A stretch of DNA of 64,000 nucleotides from Curvibacter sp. GWA2_63_95 (lineage in GTDB: Bacteria; Pseudomonadota; Gammaproteobacteria; Burkholderiales; Burkholderiaceae_C). Below, in pieces: positions 46,878 to 55,616 of this stretch; within the stretch, counting starts at the first letter, position 1, and every line of letters begins with the position of its first letter. The translations under genes and the position numbers were made by a program. The stretch spans positions 496,001 to 560,000 of the forward strand of contig MGPB01000021.1 of assembly GCA_001795455.1 (NCBI GenBank), given 5' to 3'. The notes below the pieces were generated by a model. The model saw nothing but the letters and a program-made list of their open reading frames with translations, ran no database searches and was not told the DNA's origin.

Positions 46878-48434
46878 TCAGGCCCGGTGCACCACCGCCT
46901 GTCCTGGTTCCACGGCAAAAGTGGCCAGGGTCTGCACCCCGGAGTCTGGCCGCGTCACATCGTCTACCGCCCGCAGGGTGACACTCAGCCCCTTGGGCGT
47001 GAACTCGGCCACCCCATAGCCGCGCCGCTCGCGGTCGGCAAACACAAAGTGCGGGTTCTCGGCCAGGGTCTCTGGCAAGCCGTCGTTGCTGCCGCCGCGC
47101 GAGGTGATGCTGGTGCCGCAAAACTCCACGCCAACCGCCTTGCTCTGAGGGCGCGCGTAATCGGCCTTCACATGGCCCACCCAGTTGGAATGCACATCAC
47201 CGCCCAGAAATACGGGGTTGCTCACCTGGTGGTGCTGCAAGGCATCGGTCACCCGCGTGCGGGCCGCGGCGTAGCCGTCCCAGCCATCGTTGGACACACT
47301 GCGCCCCTCGCCGGGTTTGAAGTCCCGCTGGCCAAACACGGTTTGCTGGCCCAGCACCGTCCACTGCCCACCGCCTGCGGCCAAAGATTGTTCCAGCCAA
47401 CGCTCCTGCGCCGCGCCCAACAGCGTGCGCCGCGGGTCGGCCAAGGCGGCGCAACTGGCCGGGTTGACGGTGCTGGAACCCGGGCCACCGCCCTTGGTGC
47501 ACGCGTGCGGATCGCGGTACTGGCGGTCATCGAGCAGATGCAGGGTCGCCAGGCGGCCAAACGGTACCCGGTCATACAGGCGCAACTCGCGCTTGGCCCC
47601 CCACACCCCGTTCAGCGCCCGGCCCAGTGCCGCGGCGCGCAGCGGCATGTGTTCGTAATAGGCCTGGTAGGCGGCGGCACGGCGGGCGGCAAAGTCAATG
47701 CCCTCGGGCCCGCGGCTGCCCTGCGTACTGCTGGCGTAGTCGTTTTGCACCTCGTGGTCGTCCCAGGTCAGCAGCCAGGGGCAGTCGGCATGCATGGCCT
47801 GCAGGTGGGGGTCGCTTTTGTAGAGGGCGTAGCGGGCGCGGTAATCGTCCAGCGTGAGGGTGGTTGCAAGTGGCACGGTGCGCACGGCCTGGCTGCTACC
47901 GCCGTATTCGTAGATGTAGTCGCCCAGAAACATCAGGGCGTCGAGCTGCTCGGCCTGCATGTGGCGGTAGGCGCTGTAGTGGCCATGCTCCCAATGCTGG
48001 CACGAGGCATACCCCAGGCGCAGCCTGTGGGCCGCAGCGTCCGGTGCCGGGAAAGTGCGCGTGCGGCCCACCATGCTGACCGCAGCCCCAAGCATGAAGC
48101 GGTAGTGGTACCAGCGGTCCGGCTCCAGGCCCTGCACCTCCACATGCACCGAATGCGCCAGCGCGGGCAAGGCCTGCGCCTGCCCGGACTGCACCGGGCG
48201 CCGGAACTCCGCATCGTGTGCCACCTCCCAACGCACGGTGACAGGCCCGAGTGATGGCGCCTGCTCCGTCACCAGGCGGGTCCACAGCACCACGGAGTTA
48301 TGGGTGGGGGAACCGCTGGCTACCCCCAATGCGAAAGGGTTGTCCTGCAGCTTGGGCTGGCTCCAGGCACTGCGTGGCAGCCACAGGGTGCTCGTGCCAG
48401 CGGCCGCCCAGCCCAGGAGTTGCCGCCGGTCCAT
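46878..48434 (-). CDS. phoD: PhoD-type alkaline phosphatase (Tat-exported)
   Basis: 518 aa from the ATG at 48434. Twin-arginine signal MDRRQLLGWAAAG with a hydrophobic core and AWSQ cleavage site. The metallophosphatase core has FLGDYIYEY, LLTWDDHEVQNDY and FLGGDVHSNW, matching PhoD-family metal ligands for iron/calcium. It hydrolyses phosphate esters, often di- or monoesters, outside the cytoplasm during phosphate limitation. I see no Pho box that I can support. Confidence 0.92.
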   Translation of the reverse strand: MDRRQLLGWAAAGTSTLWLPRSAWSQPKLQDNPFALGVASGSPTHNSVVLWTRLVTEQAPSLGPVTVRWEVAHDAEFRRPVQSGQAQALPALAHSVHVEVQGLEPDRWYHYRFMLGAAVSMVGRTRTFPAPDAAAHRLRLGYASCQHWEHGHYSAYRHMQAEQLDALMFLGDYIYEYGGSSQAVRTVPLATTLTLDDYRARYALYKSDPHLQAMHADCPWLLTWDDHEVQNDYASSTQGSRGPEGIDFAARRAAAYQAYYEHMPLRAAALGRALNGVWGAKRELRLYDRVPFGRLATLHLLDDRQYRDPHACTKGGGPGSSTVNPASCAALADPRRTLLGAAQERWLEQSLAAGGGQWTVLGQQTVFGQRDFKPGEGRSVSNDGWDGYAAARTRVTDALQHHQVSNPVFLGGDVHSNWVGHVKADYARPQSKAVGVEFCGTSITSRGGSNDGLPETLAENPHFVFADRERRGYGVAEFTPKGLSVTLRAVDDVTRPDSGVQTLATFAVEPGQAVVHRA

Positions 48435-48442
48435 CACAATAA

Positions 48443-49087
48443 TCAGCCCGCCGCGATCTGGCGCAACGCCTGCTCAAACACCTCGGGCGGCTGGCCGCCC
48501 GAAATCAGGTGACGGTCGTTGATGACCACGGCAGGCACCGAATGGATGCCCTGGTCCAGATAAAACTGTTCCTGCTCGCGTACTTCCGTGGCGTAGTCGT
48601 CGGTCGCCAACACGCGCTGGGCCTCGTCCACATCCAGGTCTGCCGCCCGCACGGCACGCAACAGCACCTCGTGGTTGCTGGGGTCTTCGCCCTGGGTGAA
48701 GTAGGCCGTGAACAAGGCCTTCTTCAGCGCCAGTTGCTGGCCGGACGTTGCGGCCCAATGCAGCAGGCGGTGCGCATCGAAGGTGTTGTAGATGCGGCCG
48801 CGCTTGTCCATGTTGAAGGTGAAGCCCAAGGCCTCGCCACGTTGGCGGATGTTCTCGCGCGCGGCGGCGGCCTGCTCGGGGGTAGATCCGTACTTCTTGT
48901 GCAGGTGTTCGGTGATGTCTTCGCCTTCCGGCACCATCTTGGGGTTCAGCTCAAAGGGCTGGAAATGGATGTCGGCCCGCACCTCGCCCTCCAGGCGTTC
49001 CAGGGCGGTTTGCAGACTCTGCAGGCCAATGGCGCACCACGGGCAGGACACATCCGACACAAAGTCGATTTTTAGAGTGGAGTACAT
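48443..49087 (-). CDS. DsbA-family oxidoreductase (FrnE-like)
   Basis: 214 aa from the ATG at 49087 with AAGGA upstream. The active site is CPWC (residue ~15), and the cis-Pro lies in GIHSVPAVVINDRH. There is no signal peptide, so it is cytoplasmic, as in the FrnE/2-hydroxychromene-isomerase-like branch. FrnE of Deinococcus is a disulfide isomerase in oxidative stress. The C-terminal SGGQPPEVFEQALRQIA is typical. Substrate unknown. Confidence 0.9.
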   Translation of the reverse strand: MYSTLKIDFVSDVSCPWCAIGLQSLQTALERLEGEVRADIHFQPFELNPKMVPEGEDITEHLHKKYGSTPEQAAAARENIRQRGEALGFTFNMDKRGRIYNTFDAHRLLHWAATSGQQLALKKALFTAYFTQGEDPSNHEVLLRAVRAADLDVDEAQRVLATDDYATEVREQEQFYLDQGIHSVPAVVINDRHLISGGQPPEVFEQALRQIAAG

Positions 49088-49203
49088 CAAAATTCCTTCA
49101 ATGGGCGATCAAAAACCGCGGCCGCGCCATTATGCTCAGGGCCATCCATTCCTGTGGGTTCTGGGGAAATGTCCCGGCCCCTTTCGAGCTCTCTTCGTTC
49201 TCC

Positions 49204-49794
49204 ATGCCCGCGATCCATTTCTTGGTGGCAGATAGCAGCCCCGCAATCCAGACCTTTCTACGCCAGCTACTTGAAGGATACGGTTTTGAGCCGTCCTGGA
49301 TCAAAACCACCAGTACGCCGCATGCGGCACTGGAAGTGGCCGCTGAACACCAACCCCACGTGTTGCTGACGGACTGTTACTCCAAAGACTCCATCAACGG
49401 CATTTCCCTGCACCAGTCGCTGCAAAAGTTCAACCCGCAGTGCCAATTCGGGCTGATGAGTGCCTACATGAGCCCGACCCTGGCCGAACAGGCCCAGCGC
49501 GCAGGGGCCCTGTTTCAATTGTCCAAACCGTTTACCGCTGCGGACATCAAGGCAGCCATGGCCGACGCCATGGAGCAGATGGCGCAACGGCACCCCTGGA
49601 TGGCCAGCAACCTGAGGCCCGCCCAGGCCCGGCCTGTTGTGCCGCCACTGCCCAAGTTCAAGGCGGGGGATGCCGTGCTGTACCAGGGACGCTACGAAAC
49701 GGTCAAAGATGTGATTTTCCGCCAAGGCGAACTGGTGGTGCACCTGCTAGGCACGCCGGGCATGGTGCCCGCCACCAAAATCACCAAGCTTTAG
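49204..49794 (+). CDS. Receiver-domain protein with an unclassified C-terminal domain
   Basis: 196 aa from the ATG at 49204. Residues ~1-125 resemble a receiver: FLVADSSPAIQ supplies one acid and LLTDCYSKD the candidate phospho-Asp, and Lys lies in QLSKPFTAADI. The first acidic pair is reduced (ADSS), so phosphorylation is uncertain. Residues ~150-196 form a small beta-rich domain (AGDAVLYQGRYETVKDVIFR) I cannot name. Its stop overlaps the convergent DUF1275 gene by four bases. Confidence 0.7.
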   Translation: MPAIHFLVADSSPAIQTFLRQLLEGYGFEPSWIKTTSTPHAALEVAAEHQPHVLLTDCYSKDSINGISLHQSLQKFNPQCQFGLMSAYMSPTLAEQAQRAGALFQLSKPFTAADIKAAMADAMEQMAQRHPWMASNLRPAQARPVVPPLPKFKAGDAVLYQGRYETVKDVIFRQGELVVHLLGTPGMVPATKITKL

Positions 49795-50528
49795 GTGACC
49801 TGCCCCTGGCGCGCGCGCCAGGCTTGGTAGTCCGCCCACAATGGGCGCCAGACCAGGGCCATCAGGATCAGCGCCAGCGGTACCGTGGTGCTGTAGCCCA
49901 CCCATTTGAACCCCATCGCGCCCACCAGCGCACCGCCGAAAAAGCAGGCCACCATGCGCAGCTGCAACCGCAGGCGTTCGCGGTTGGCGCGCACCGGGGT
50001 GTTGGTATGGCCGTTGATGTACACCAGCTTTCCCAACTCGATACCCAGGTCCGTTACCAAGCCGGTGAGGTGGGTGGTGCGAATTTCGGCCTTGGAGATT
50101 TTGGTCACCACCGCATTTTGCAAACCCATCAGGTAACACAGCAGCACGATGGTGAGCGGTTCAAAGAACCAGAATTTCGCCTCGGCGGCCGAACCAAACA
50201 CACCGAAACACAGCAAAAGAATGGCCTCCAGCAGCAAGGGGCGGCCAAAGGCGCTGCGCAGTTTGCGCTGCAGGCTCCAGTTCACCATCCAGGCCGTGGT
50301 CATGGCTCCCGCCAGAAAAGCCGCCAGCGAACACACACCGATCAACACCACGGACCACTGCCCCAGCACCAGGTAGTCGGCTACAGCGGAGACAACGCCC
50401 GTCATGTGGGAGGTGTAGGTTCCCACCGCCAGAAAGCCGCCTGCATTGGTGGCCCCCGCCACAAAGGCCAATGCAGACCCCAGGCCGATATTGGCCTGGG
50501 AGGAACGCTCCAGATCGGTCCAGCTCAC
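49791..50528 (-). CDS. YoaK/DUF1275 family membrane protein
   Basis: 245 aa with a GTG start at 50528. Six or so membrane segments are visible. DUF1275 blocks: FVAGATNAGGFLAVGTYTSH and LMGLQNAVVTKISKAEIRTTHLTG. Family members are inner-membrane proteins of unknown transport function. It begins 12 nt after the aminotransferase stop, so the two are probably co-transcribed. Confidence 0.88.
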   Translation of the reverse strand: MSWTDLERSSQANIGLGSALAFVAGATNAGGFLAVGTYTSHMTGVVSAVADYLVLGQWSVVLIGVCSLAAFLAGAMTTAWMVNWSLQRKLRSAFGRPLLLEAILLLCFGVFGSAAEAKFWFFEPLTIVLLCYLMGLQNAVVTKISKAEIRTTHLTGLVTDLGIELGKLVYINGHTNTPVRANRERLRLQLRMVACFFGGALVGAMGFKWVGYSTTVPLALILMALVWRPLWADYQAWRARQGQVT

Positions 50529-50539
50529 ATGCAGGCCCG

Positions 50540-51727
50540 TTACAGGGCTTGGCCCAGACGGCCAATACCCTCTTCGATCTTGGCCACGTCAGCCGTGGCA
50601 AAGCTCAGGCGCAGGGTGCTGGGGTCCGGGTCGTTTGCATAAAACGGTGCCCCTGGCACAAAGGCCACCAGCTTCTCGATCGCACGTTTGGCAAATTCGC
50701 TGGCGTTCTGCCCCTTGCCGTGGGCGCCGGTCAGGCGCGCCCAGAAGAACATGCCGCCCTGGGGTTGGTCAAAGGCAATCGCATCGCCCAGCTCGCGCTG
50801 CAGGCATTCGGCCATCACACGGGCACGCTCGGCATAGGTGGCGCGCACCGCCTTCAGCGCCGTGGGCAGGCGGTTGAGCGTGAGGTAGTGGGCGGCGGTG
50901 GCCTGCGTCAGGTTGCTGGTGTGGGCATCGCTGAACTGCTTGCACATGGTGGCCCGGCTCAACAGCGCAGGCGGCGCAATCAGCCAGCCCACACGCAAGC
51001 CGGGGCTCAGCACCTTGCTGAAGCTGCCGCAGTGCGCCAGCCAGTCGCGGCTGCCGGGCACGCTGTCGCTCAGAGCCAGCAAGCTCGGTGGCGGGGCCTG
51101 ATCAAAGAACAGCTCGCCATAGGGGTCGTCTTCCACCACCAGCGTTTGGGTGCGCACCGCAATCTCCAGAATGCGCTTGCGCCGCTCCAGGCTCAGCATC
51201 GCTCCGCTGGGGTTGCCAAAGGTCGGGATCAGGTAGACCAGCTTGGGTTTGTGCTCTTCGATCAGTGCTTCGAGCTTGTCCACGTCCACGCCGTTGGCAT
51301 CAATCGGCGCGCCGATCACTTGCGCGCCGTAGAGGCGGAAGCACTGGATCGTGGCCAGGAAGGTGGGCGCCTCCATGATGACCTTGTCGCCGGGCGAGAT
51401 CATGGTCTTGCCAATCAGGTCCAGCGCCTGCTGGCTGCCGGTGGTGACGATCAAACCATCGGGGGCCACGGTGGCGCCCTTGCTGGCCATATGGGTGCTG
51501 ATGCCTTCACGCAGCGGCTGCCAGCCCTCGGTGGCGCCGTACTGCAATACCGGGCCGGGGTTGTTCTTCAACACCGCATCCGTGGATTCGCGGATGCCTT
51601 CCACATCAAACAGCGCAGGGTCGGGGAACCCACCAGCAAAACTGATGATGCCGGGCTTGCCCAGCAGCTTGAACAGCTCACGGATGGCGGAGGTTTCTAC
51701 ATTGTTCAGACGATCGGCAAATTGCAT
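50540..51727 (-). CDS. PLP-dependent class I/II aminotransferase
   Basis: 395 aa. The PLP lysine is in GSFSKVLSPGLRVGW, with the cofactor motifs GSQQALDL and YLIPTFGNPSG. This fold-type I enzyme looks like the aminotransferase half of MocR regulators without a DNA-binding part. Candidates are a 2-aminoadipate, branched-chain or aromatic aminotransferase; the amino acid cannot be assigned. It is divergent from an HDOD gene. Confidence 0.88.
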   Translation of the reverse strand: MQFADRLNNVETSAIRELFKLLGKPGIISFAGGFPDPALFDVEGIRESTDAVLKNNPGPVLQYGATEGWQPLREGISTHMASKGATVAPDGLIVTTGSQQALDLIGKTMISPGDKVIMEAPTFLATIQCFRLYGAQVIGAPIDANGVDVDKLEALIEEHKPKLVYLIPTFGNPSGAMLSLERRKRILEIAVRTQTLVVEDDPYGELFFDQAPPPSLLALSDSVPGSRDWLAHCGSFSKVLSPGLRVGWLIAPPALLSRATMCKQFSDAHTSNLTQATAAHYLTLNRLPTALKAVRATYAERARVMAECLQRELGDAIAFDQPQGGMFFWARLTGAHGKGQNASEFAKRAIEKLVAFVPGAPFYANDPDPSTLRLSFATADVAKIEEGIGRLGQAL

Positions 51728-51849
51728 GAGGCTCTCTTTCGACTTGCAAGGGCAAAAAATAAATCTGGGCGTCCGGCCAATTGGACAGGCAACCGGTGGG
51801 ATTGGGGTAAATTGTCACCGATTGGGTCGCCCCCATTTCTGGAGAGTCC

Positions 51850-52653
51850 ATGGCCAACCTAGAGTCATTCTTTGCGAGCATCAAATTGCCATCGATGTCT
51901 GAGGTCGCCCATGCGTTGATCCAGACCCTGAACGATGACGATGCCTCCGTCGCCCAGGTGCGGGACCTGATCGCCAAAGACCCGGCGCTTTCGGCCAAGC
52001 TGCTGCGCCTGGCCAACAGCGCCCAGTTCGGCCTGCCCCGTGGGGTGGGCACTCTGGACGACGCCATCACCATGGTGGGGATGGTCAAAGTGCGCACGCT
52101 GGCACTGGGCGCTTGCCTCAGCGAATCTTTCCCCAACCTGCCAGACCTGGACCGCAGAGATTTCTGGCGCACCAGCATGGCCTGTGCAGGCTATGCGCAA
52201 TGGCTGGCGCAACGCTTGGCCATTGACAGCCAGTTGGCGTGGCTCACCGGCATGATGCTGCGCTTGGGCGAACTGCTCATCGCCCAGGCCGACCCAGCCA
52301 CCCTGCGGGAGATCGAAAAACTCCCGCACCTGCCCGGTGTGCGCTGGCAACGCGAAAAACGCCTGATTGGGTTCACCGAGGGTCAGATCACGGCGGAACT
52401 CGCCCGTCGCTGGAACTTCCCCATGCAAATGGTGCAGGCCTTGCAGCGTTCGGCCGACCCCATCACCGAGCAAGCCTTTTCGCGCCTGGGTGCGGTGGTG
52501 CACCTGGCCGGCCTGCTGGCCGAAACCGAGGATGCCGGCCCCGACTCTGTGGACAGCCTGCCCACCGAAGTGATTGCCGCATTGACCCTGGATACCGATT
52601 GGCTGCGTGCCAAGTTTCCGGATACCAGTACCTTCCTGGATGTAACCGCCTAG
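51850..52653 (+). CDS. HDOD-domain protein (first of a pair)
   Basis: 267 aa, nearly all one HDOD domain. LRLANSAQFGLPRGVGTLDD and AITMVGMVKVRTLAL are typical, and AWLTGMMLRLGELLI follows. The HD metal ligands are lacking, so it is a non-catalytic signalling protein. GGAGAG precedes the ATG. It overlaps nth by one base (TAGTG) and has a close paralogue directly after nth. Confidence 0.9.
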   Translation: MANLESFFASIKLPSMSEVAHALIQTLNDDDASVAQVRDLIAKDPALSAKLLRLANSAQFGLPRGVGTLDDAITMVGMVKVRTLALGACLSESFPNLPDLDRRDFWRTSMACAGYAQWLAQRLAIDSQLAWLTGMMLRLGELLIAQADPATLREIEKLPHLPGVRWQREKRLIGFTEGQITAELARRWNFPMQMVQALQRSADPITEQAFSRLGAVVHLAGLLAETEDAGPDSVDSLPTEVIAALTLDTDWLRAKFPDTSTFLDVTA

Positions 52654-53297
52654 TGACCCCTGCCCATATCGAAACATTTTTTGCCACCCTGCGGGCGGCC
52701 AACCCGCACCCGCAGACCGAGCTGGAGTACAGCTCAGTCTTCGAGTTGCTGGCGGCGGTACTGCTGTCGGCCCAGGCCACCGATGTGGGGGTGAACAAGG
52801 CCACCCGGCGGCTCTTTGCAGTCGCCAACACCCCCCAAAGAATCCTCGCGCTGGGACTGGAAGGTCTGGAGCAACACATCAAGACCATTGGCCTGTACCA
52901 CAGCAAGGCCAAGCACCTGCTGCAAACCTGCCAGATGCTGGTGGACCAGCACGCAGGCCAAGTACCCCGCACGCGCGAGGCGCTGGAAGCCCTGCCGGGT
53001 GTGGGCCGCAAGACGGCCAACGTGGTACTCAATGTGGCCTTTGGCGAACCCACCATGGCGGTGGATACACACCTGTTTCGCCTTGGCAACCGCACCGGAC
53101 TGGCTCCGGGCAAGACGCCGCTGGAGGTGGAGCGCAAGCTGCTGCAACGCATTCCGGCGCCGTATCTGGTGGATGCCCACCACTGGCTGATCCTGCATGG
53201 CCGCTATGTGTGCCAGGCGCGCAAGCCCCTGTGCTGGCAATGCAGTGTGGCCCCCACCTGTAGCTATACACTCAAGACACCTGCCCCCACTCGGTAA
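52653..53297 (+). CDS. nth: Endonuclease III
   Basis: 214 aa with a GTG start at 52653 overlapping the last base of the HDOD stop codon; earlier in-frame sequence is HDOD shadow. Helix-hairpin-helix ALPGVGRKTANVV carries the catalytic Lys, and MAVDTHLFRLGNRTG the catalytic Asp. The C-terminal 4Fe-4S site C-x6-C-x2-C-x5-C is complete (CQARKPLCWQCSVAPTC). It excises oxidised pyrimidines in base-excision repair and is translationally coupled to HDOD. Confidence 0.96.
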   Translation: MTPAHIETFFATLRAANPHPQTELEYSSVFELLAAVLLSAQATDVGVNKATRRLFAVANTPQRILALGLEGLEQHIKTIGLYHSKAKHLLQTCQMLVDQHAGQVPRTREALEALPGVGRKTANVVLNVAFGEPTMAVDTHLFRLGNRTGLAPGKTPLEVERKLLQRIPAPYLVDAHHWLILHGRYVCQARKPLCWQCSVAPTCSYTLKTPAPTR

Positions 53298-53306
53298 ACC
53301 CGCACC

Positions 53307-54125
53307 ATGTCCGACATCAGCACCTTCATCCAAACGGTCAAGCTGCCGGTCATGCCCGAGGTGGCGCATGCACTGATCCGTACCCTCAACGACGAAGACG
53401 CCGATGTCGTGACGGTGCGGGATGTGATTGCCAAAGACCCCGCCCTCACGGCCACCCTGCTGCGCATGGCCAATAGCGCGCTGTTTGGCCTGTCCCGCTC
53501 GGTCACCACGCTGGACAGCGCGGTCAGTGTGGTGGGGATGTCGCAAATTCGCGCCCGCGCACTGGGCATCTGCATGGCGCAGGTGTTTGCGCTGCCGCAC
53601 GGCGTCAACCGACTGGAGTTCTGGCGCTACAGCATGGTGTGTGCAGGGTATGCCAAGTTTCTGGCCAACGAGGTGCACATCGACGAGCAACAGGCCTGGC
53701 TCACCGCCATGATGTTGCGCCTGGGAGAGCTCATGATTGCGCAGCACCAGCCCCAACTGCTGGAGGCGATTGAAAAACTGCCCTGCGTCCCTGGCGAGCG
53801 CTGGCAACGCGAACGGAGCCTGGTTGGCTTTGACGAGGGCCAGATCACGGCAGAAGTGGCCAAGCGCTGGGACTTCCCCGAGGACGTGGTGCAAGCGCTG
53901 GGCCATGCAGCCGACACACAGACGGCCCAGGTTTCCAAGCTGTGTGCCGTGGTGCATCTGGCGGGCTGGCTGGCAGACCAGGCAAGCAACCACGACGCCG
54001 TGCGGCGGGCCGTGCTGCAATTGCCAGCCGCAGCGCGCGACGCCCTGCAGCTGGATGCAGACGCCTTGCACGCACGCATTCCCGACCCGGACACATTCAG
54101 CGACGTGTCCACCCTGCTGGCCTGA
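53307..54125 (+). CDS. HDOD-domain protein (second of a pair)
   Basis: 272 aa, an HDOD domain closely similar to the gene before nth over the whole length. Shared blocks include VAHALI-TLND, IAKDPAL, AWLT-MMLRLGEL and LPWRWQRE-type segments around residue 165. The ANSALFGLSR motif is present. It starts 9 nt after nth, so the three genes form an operon. HDOD-nth-HDOD probably arose by duplication around nth. Confidence 0.9.
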   Translation: MSDISTFIQTVKLPVMPEVAHALIRTLNDEDADVVTVRDVIAKDPALTATLLRMANSALFGLSRSVTTLDSAVSVVGMSQIRARALGICMAQVFALPHGVNRLEFWRYSMVCAGYAKFLANEVHIDEQQAWLTAMMLRLGELMIAQHQPQLLEAIEKLPCVPGERWQRERSLVGFDEGQITAEVAKRWDFPEDVVQALGHAADTQTAQVSKLCAVVHLAGWLADQASNHDAVRRAVLQLPAAARDALQLDADALHARIPDPDTFSDVSTLLA

Positions 54126-54185
54126 GGCCGCCCAGCGTCTAGCGGGCCAAGCTGCAGGCGAATGGGGTGGACGGCACCCCGAGGC

Positions 54186-54740
54186 TCAGGGCAGCACCTG
54201 CATCCATTGGCCAAAGGCTGGCGCCTCCCGAGGCCACTGCTCGGCATGGGGCACGCTGCGCAAGCCTTGCGCCAGCAAGGTGACCGCCCGGGCCACGCCG
54301 GCATGGGTGATCCAGACCTGCACCTGCCCTGCCGCCCGCGCGGGCTGGCAAGCGTCCCAGACCTCGGCCACCCGGCCCATGAACTCCGCCACCGATTCCT
54401 GCCCGCCAAAGCGGTGGGCCCAGAAGTTTTCCGTCCAGGCATCCATCGCCTCCTTGCCGATATCGGCCCAGGCGACGCCCTCGAACATGCCAAAGTGCAT
54501 CTCCACCAGCCGCGGTTCGGATTTAAAGGTCAAATCGGGCCGCAGCCCCCGTAAACACTGCGCGAGCAGCTCACATCTTTGTAGCACCGAGACATGAACT
54601 TGCGCCCTTTGCGGCAGCATCTGGGCCAATGCCCGGGCCGCGGTTTGGGTTGCCTCAGGCTCCGCGGGCACATCCAGCGCGCCGTAGCAAATGCCGGGGG
54701 GGACCCGCGGCTGCGCATGGCGCACCACCCACAGCGTCAT
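54186..54740 (-). CDS. cobC: Alpha-ribazole phosphatase / phosphoglycerate-mutase-like (CobC)
   Basis: 184 aa from the ATG at 54740. Histidine phosphatase motif WVVRHAQPRV gives the catalytic His, with a second His in VWITHAGVARAV. It removes phosphate from alpha-ribazole-5'-phosphate or adenosylcobalamin phosphate in cobalamin synthesis. Residues ~50-67 (VLQRCELLAQCLRGLRP) are encoded by an antisense repeat copy at 54538-54587, read in a different frame from the maf/nadD/ispD copies. It overlaps cobS by four bases. Confidence 0.88.
   Translation of the reverse strand: MTLWVVRHAQPRVPPGICYGALDVPAEPEATQTAARALAQMLPQRAQVHVSVLQRCELLAQCLRGLRPDLTFKSEPRLVEMHFGMFEGVAWADIGKEAMDAWTENFWAHRFGGQESVAEFMGRVAEVWDACQPARAAGQVQVWITHAGVARAVTLLAQGLRSVPHAEQWPREAPAFGQWMQVLP
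54538..54587 (+). repeat. Repeat element copy 9, inside cobC
   Basis: GGCCGCAGCCCCCGTAAACA then CTGCGCGAGCAGCTCACATC and TTTGTAGCA. Antisense to cobC. Its frame is shifted relative to the other antisense intragenic copies. Confidence 0.75.
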
Positions 54741-55606
54741 GCCAGCGTGCCGCGCGACACCGCGCTCCAGGCCAGCGCCAGCCCCAGGTAAAACGCCAAC
54801 TCGCAGACCTGCTGCGTGGCCCCCAGGCAGTCCCCGGTAAAACCCTGCAAGCGCCGTGCAAACCAGCGCAGCATGCCCAACCAAGCCAGACCGCTGGCGC
54901 ATGTACCGGCAGCGAGCCATACCAGCAGTGTCGGCACCGTCCAGCCAAACGCTATCAAAATAGTAGCTGCTTGCGCAATAAGCACGAGGGCTAGAGCACT
55001 AAACGACCATAAAACAGCCACCCACAGGCTGCCCAGGCTGATCTGGTCCGCCAGCGGCTTGGACTTGGAGCCCGCCACATCACCCACATGCGGCAGCAGG
55101 CGGATGGTGAGCAGCGGCCAGAAGCGTGAGACCACATGGCCCGTGAACAGCGCTACACACAGCACTGCCCCATGCAGCGAACCCAGCAGCGCCAGCAGGC
55201 CCACCTTGGCCAGCAGCGCCAGCACCACGGCAATGGCACCAAAAGCCCCCACGCGCGAGTCCTTCATGATCTCCAGCGCCCGCTCGCGGTTCTGCGTGCC
55301 CCCCAAGCCATCGGCCACATCGGCCAGACCGTCTTCGTGGAAGGCACCGGTGATCAGCACACTGAGTACCGTGCCCAACACCGCGGCCACCAGTGGGGCA
55401 AACGGGCTGGCGGGCAGCAGCGCCAGCAGCAACCAGCTAGCCAGCGCCACCACGCCCCCCACCAGCCAGCCCACGCCCGGCAAATGTGCGGCACTGGCGC
55501 GCAACATCGCCGGGCTAAAGCCCACCCAGTCCGCCAGCCGGCCGGTCACCGGCACCCGCGTGAAGAACTGCAGCGACAGCAGGTAGTGGCGAAGGAACTG
55601 CGACAC
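54737..55606 (-). CDS. cobS: Adenosylcobinamide-GDP ribazoletransferase
   Basis: 289 aa with a GTG start at 55606, giving the usual N terminus SQFLRHYLLSLQFFTRVPV. FHEDGLADVADGLGG is the catalytic signature, and EIMKDSRVGAFG follows. It is a polytopic inner-membrane protein that joins cobinamide-GDP to alpha-ribazole. A sense repeat copy at 54951-54997 encodes ALVLIAQAATILIAF, part of a membrane helix, making the protein longer than many CobS. Its start lies ten bases after the cobT stop. Confidence 0.93.
   Translation of the reverse strand: MSQFLRHYLLSLQFFTRVPVTGRLADWVGFSPAMLRASAAHLPGVGWLVGGVVALASWLLLALLPASPFAPLVAAVLGTVLSVLITGAFHEDGLADVADGLGGTQNRERALEIMKDSRVGAFGAIAVVLALLAKVGLLALLGSLHGAVLCVALFTGHVVSRFWPLLTIRLLPHVGDVAGSKSKPLADQISLGSLWVAVLWSFSALALVLIAQAATILIAFGWTVPTLLVWLAAGTCASGLAWLGMLRWFARRLQGFTGDCLGATQQVCELAFYLGLALAWSAVSRGTLA
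54951..54997 (-). repeat. Repeat element copy 10, inside cobS (sense)
   Basis: On the minus strand: GCTCTAGCCCTCGTGCTTAT then TGCGCAAGCAGCTACTATTT and TGATAGC. In frame it encodes a hydrophobic helix. Confidence 0.9.
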
Positions 55607-55616
55607 CGTGCGCGGC

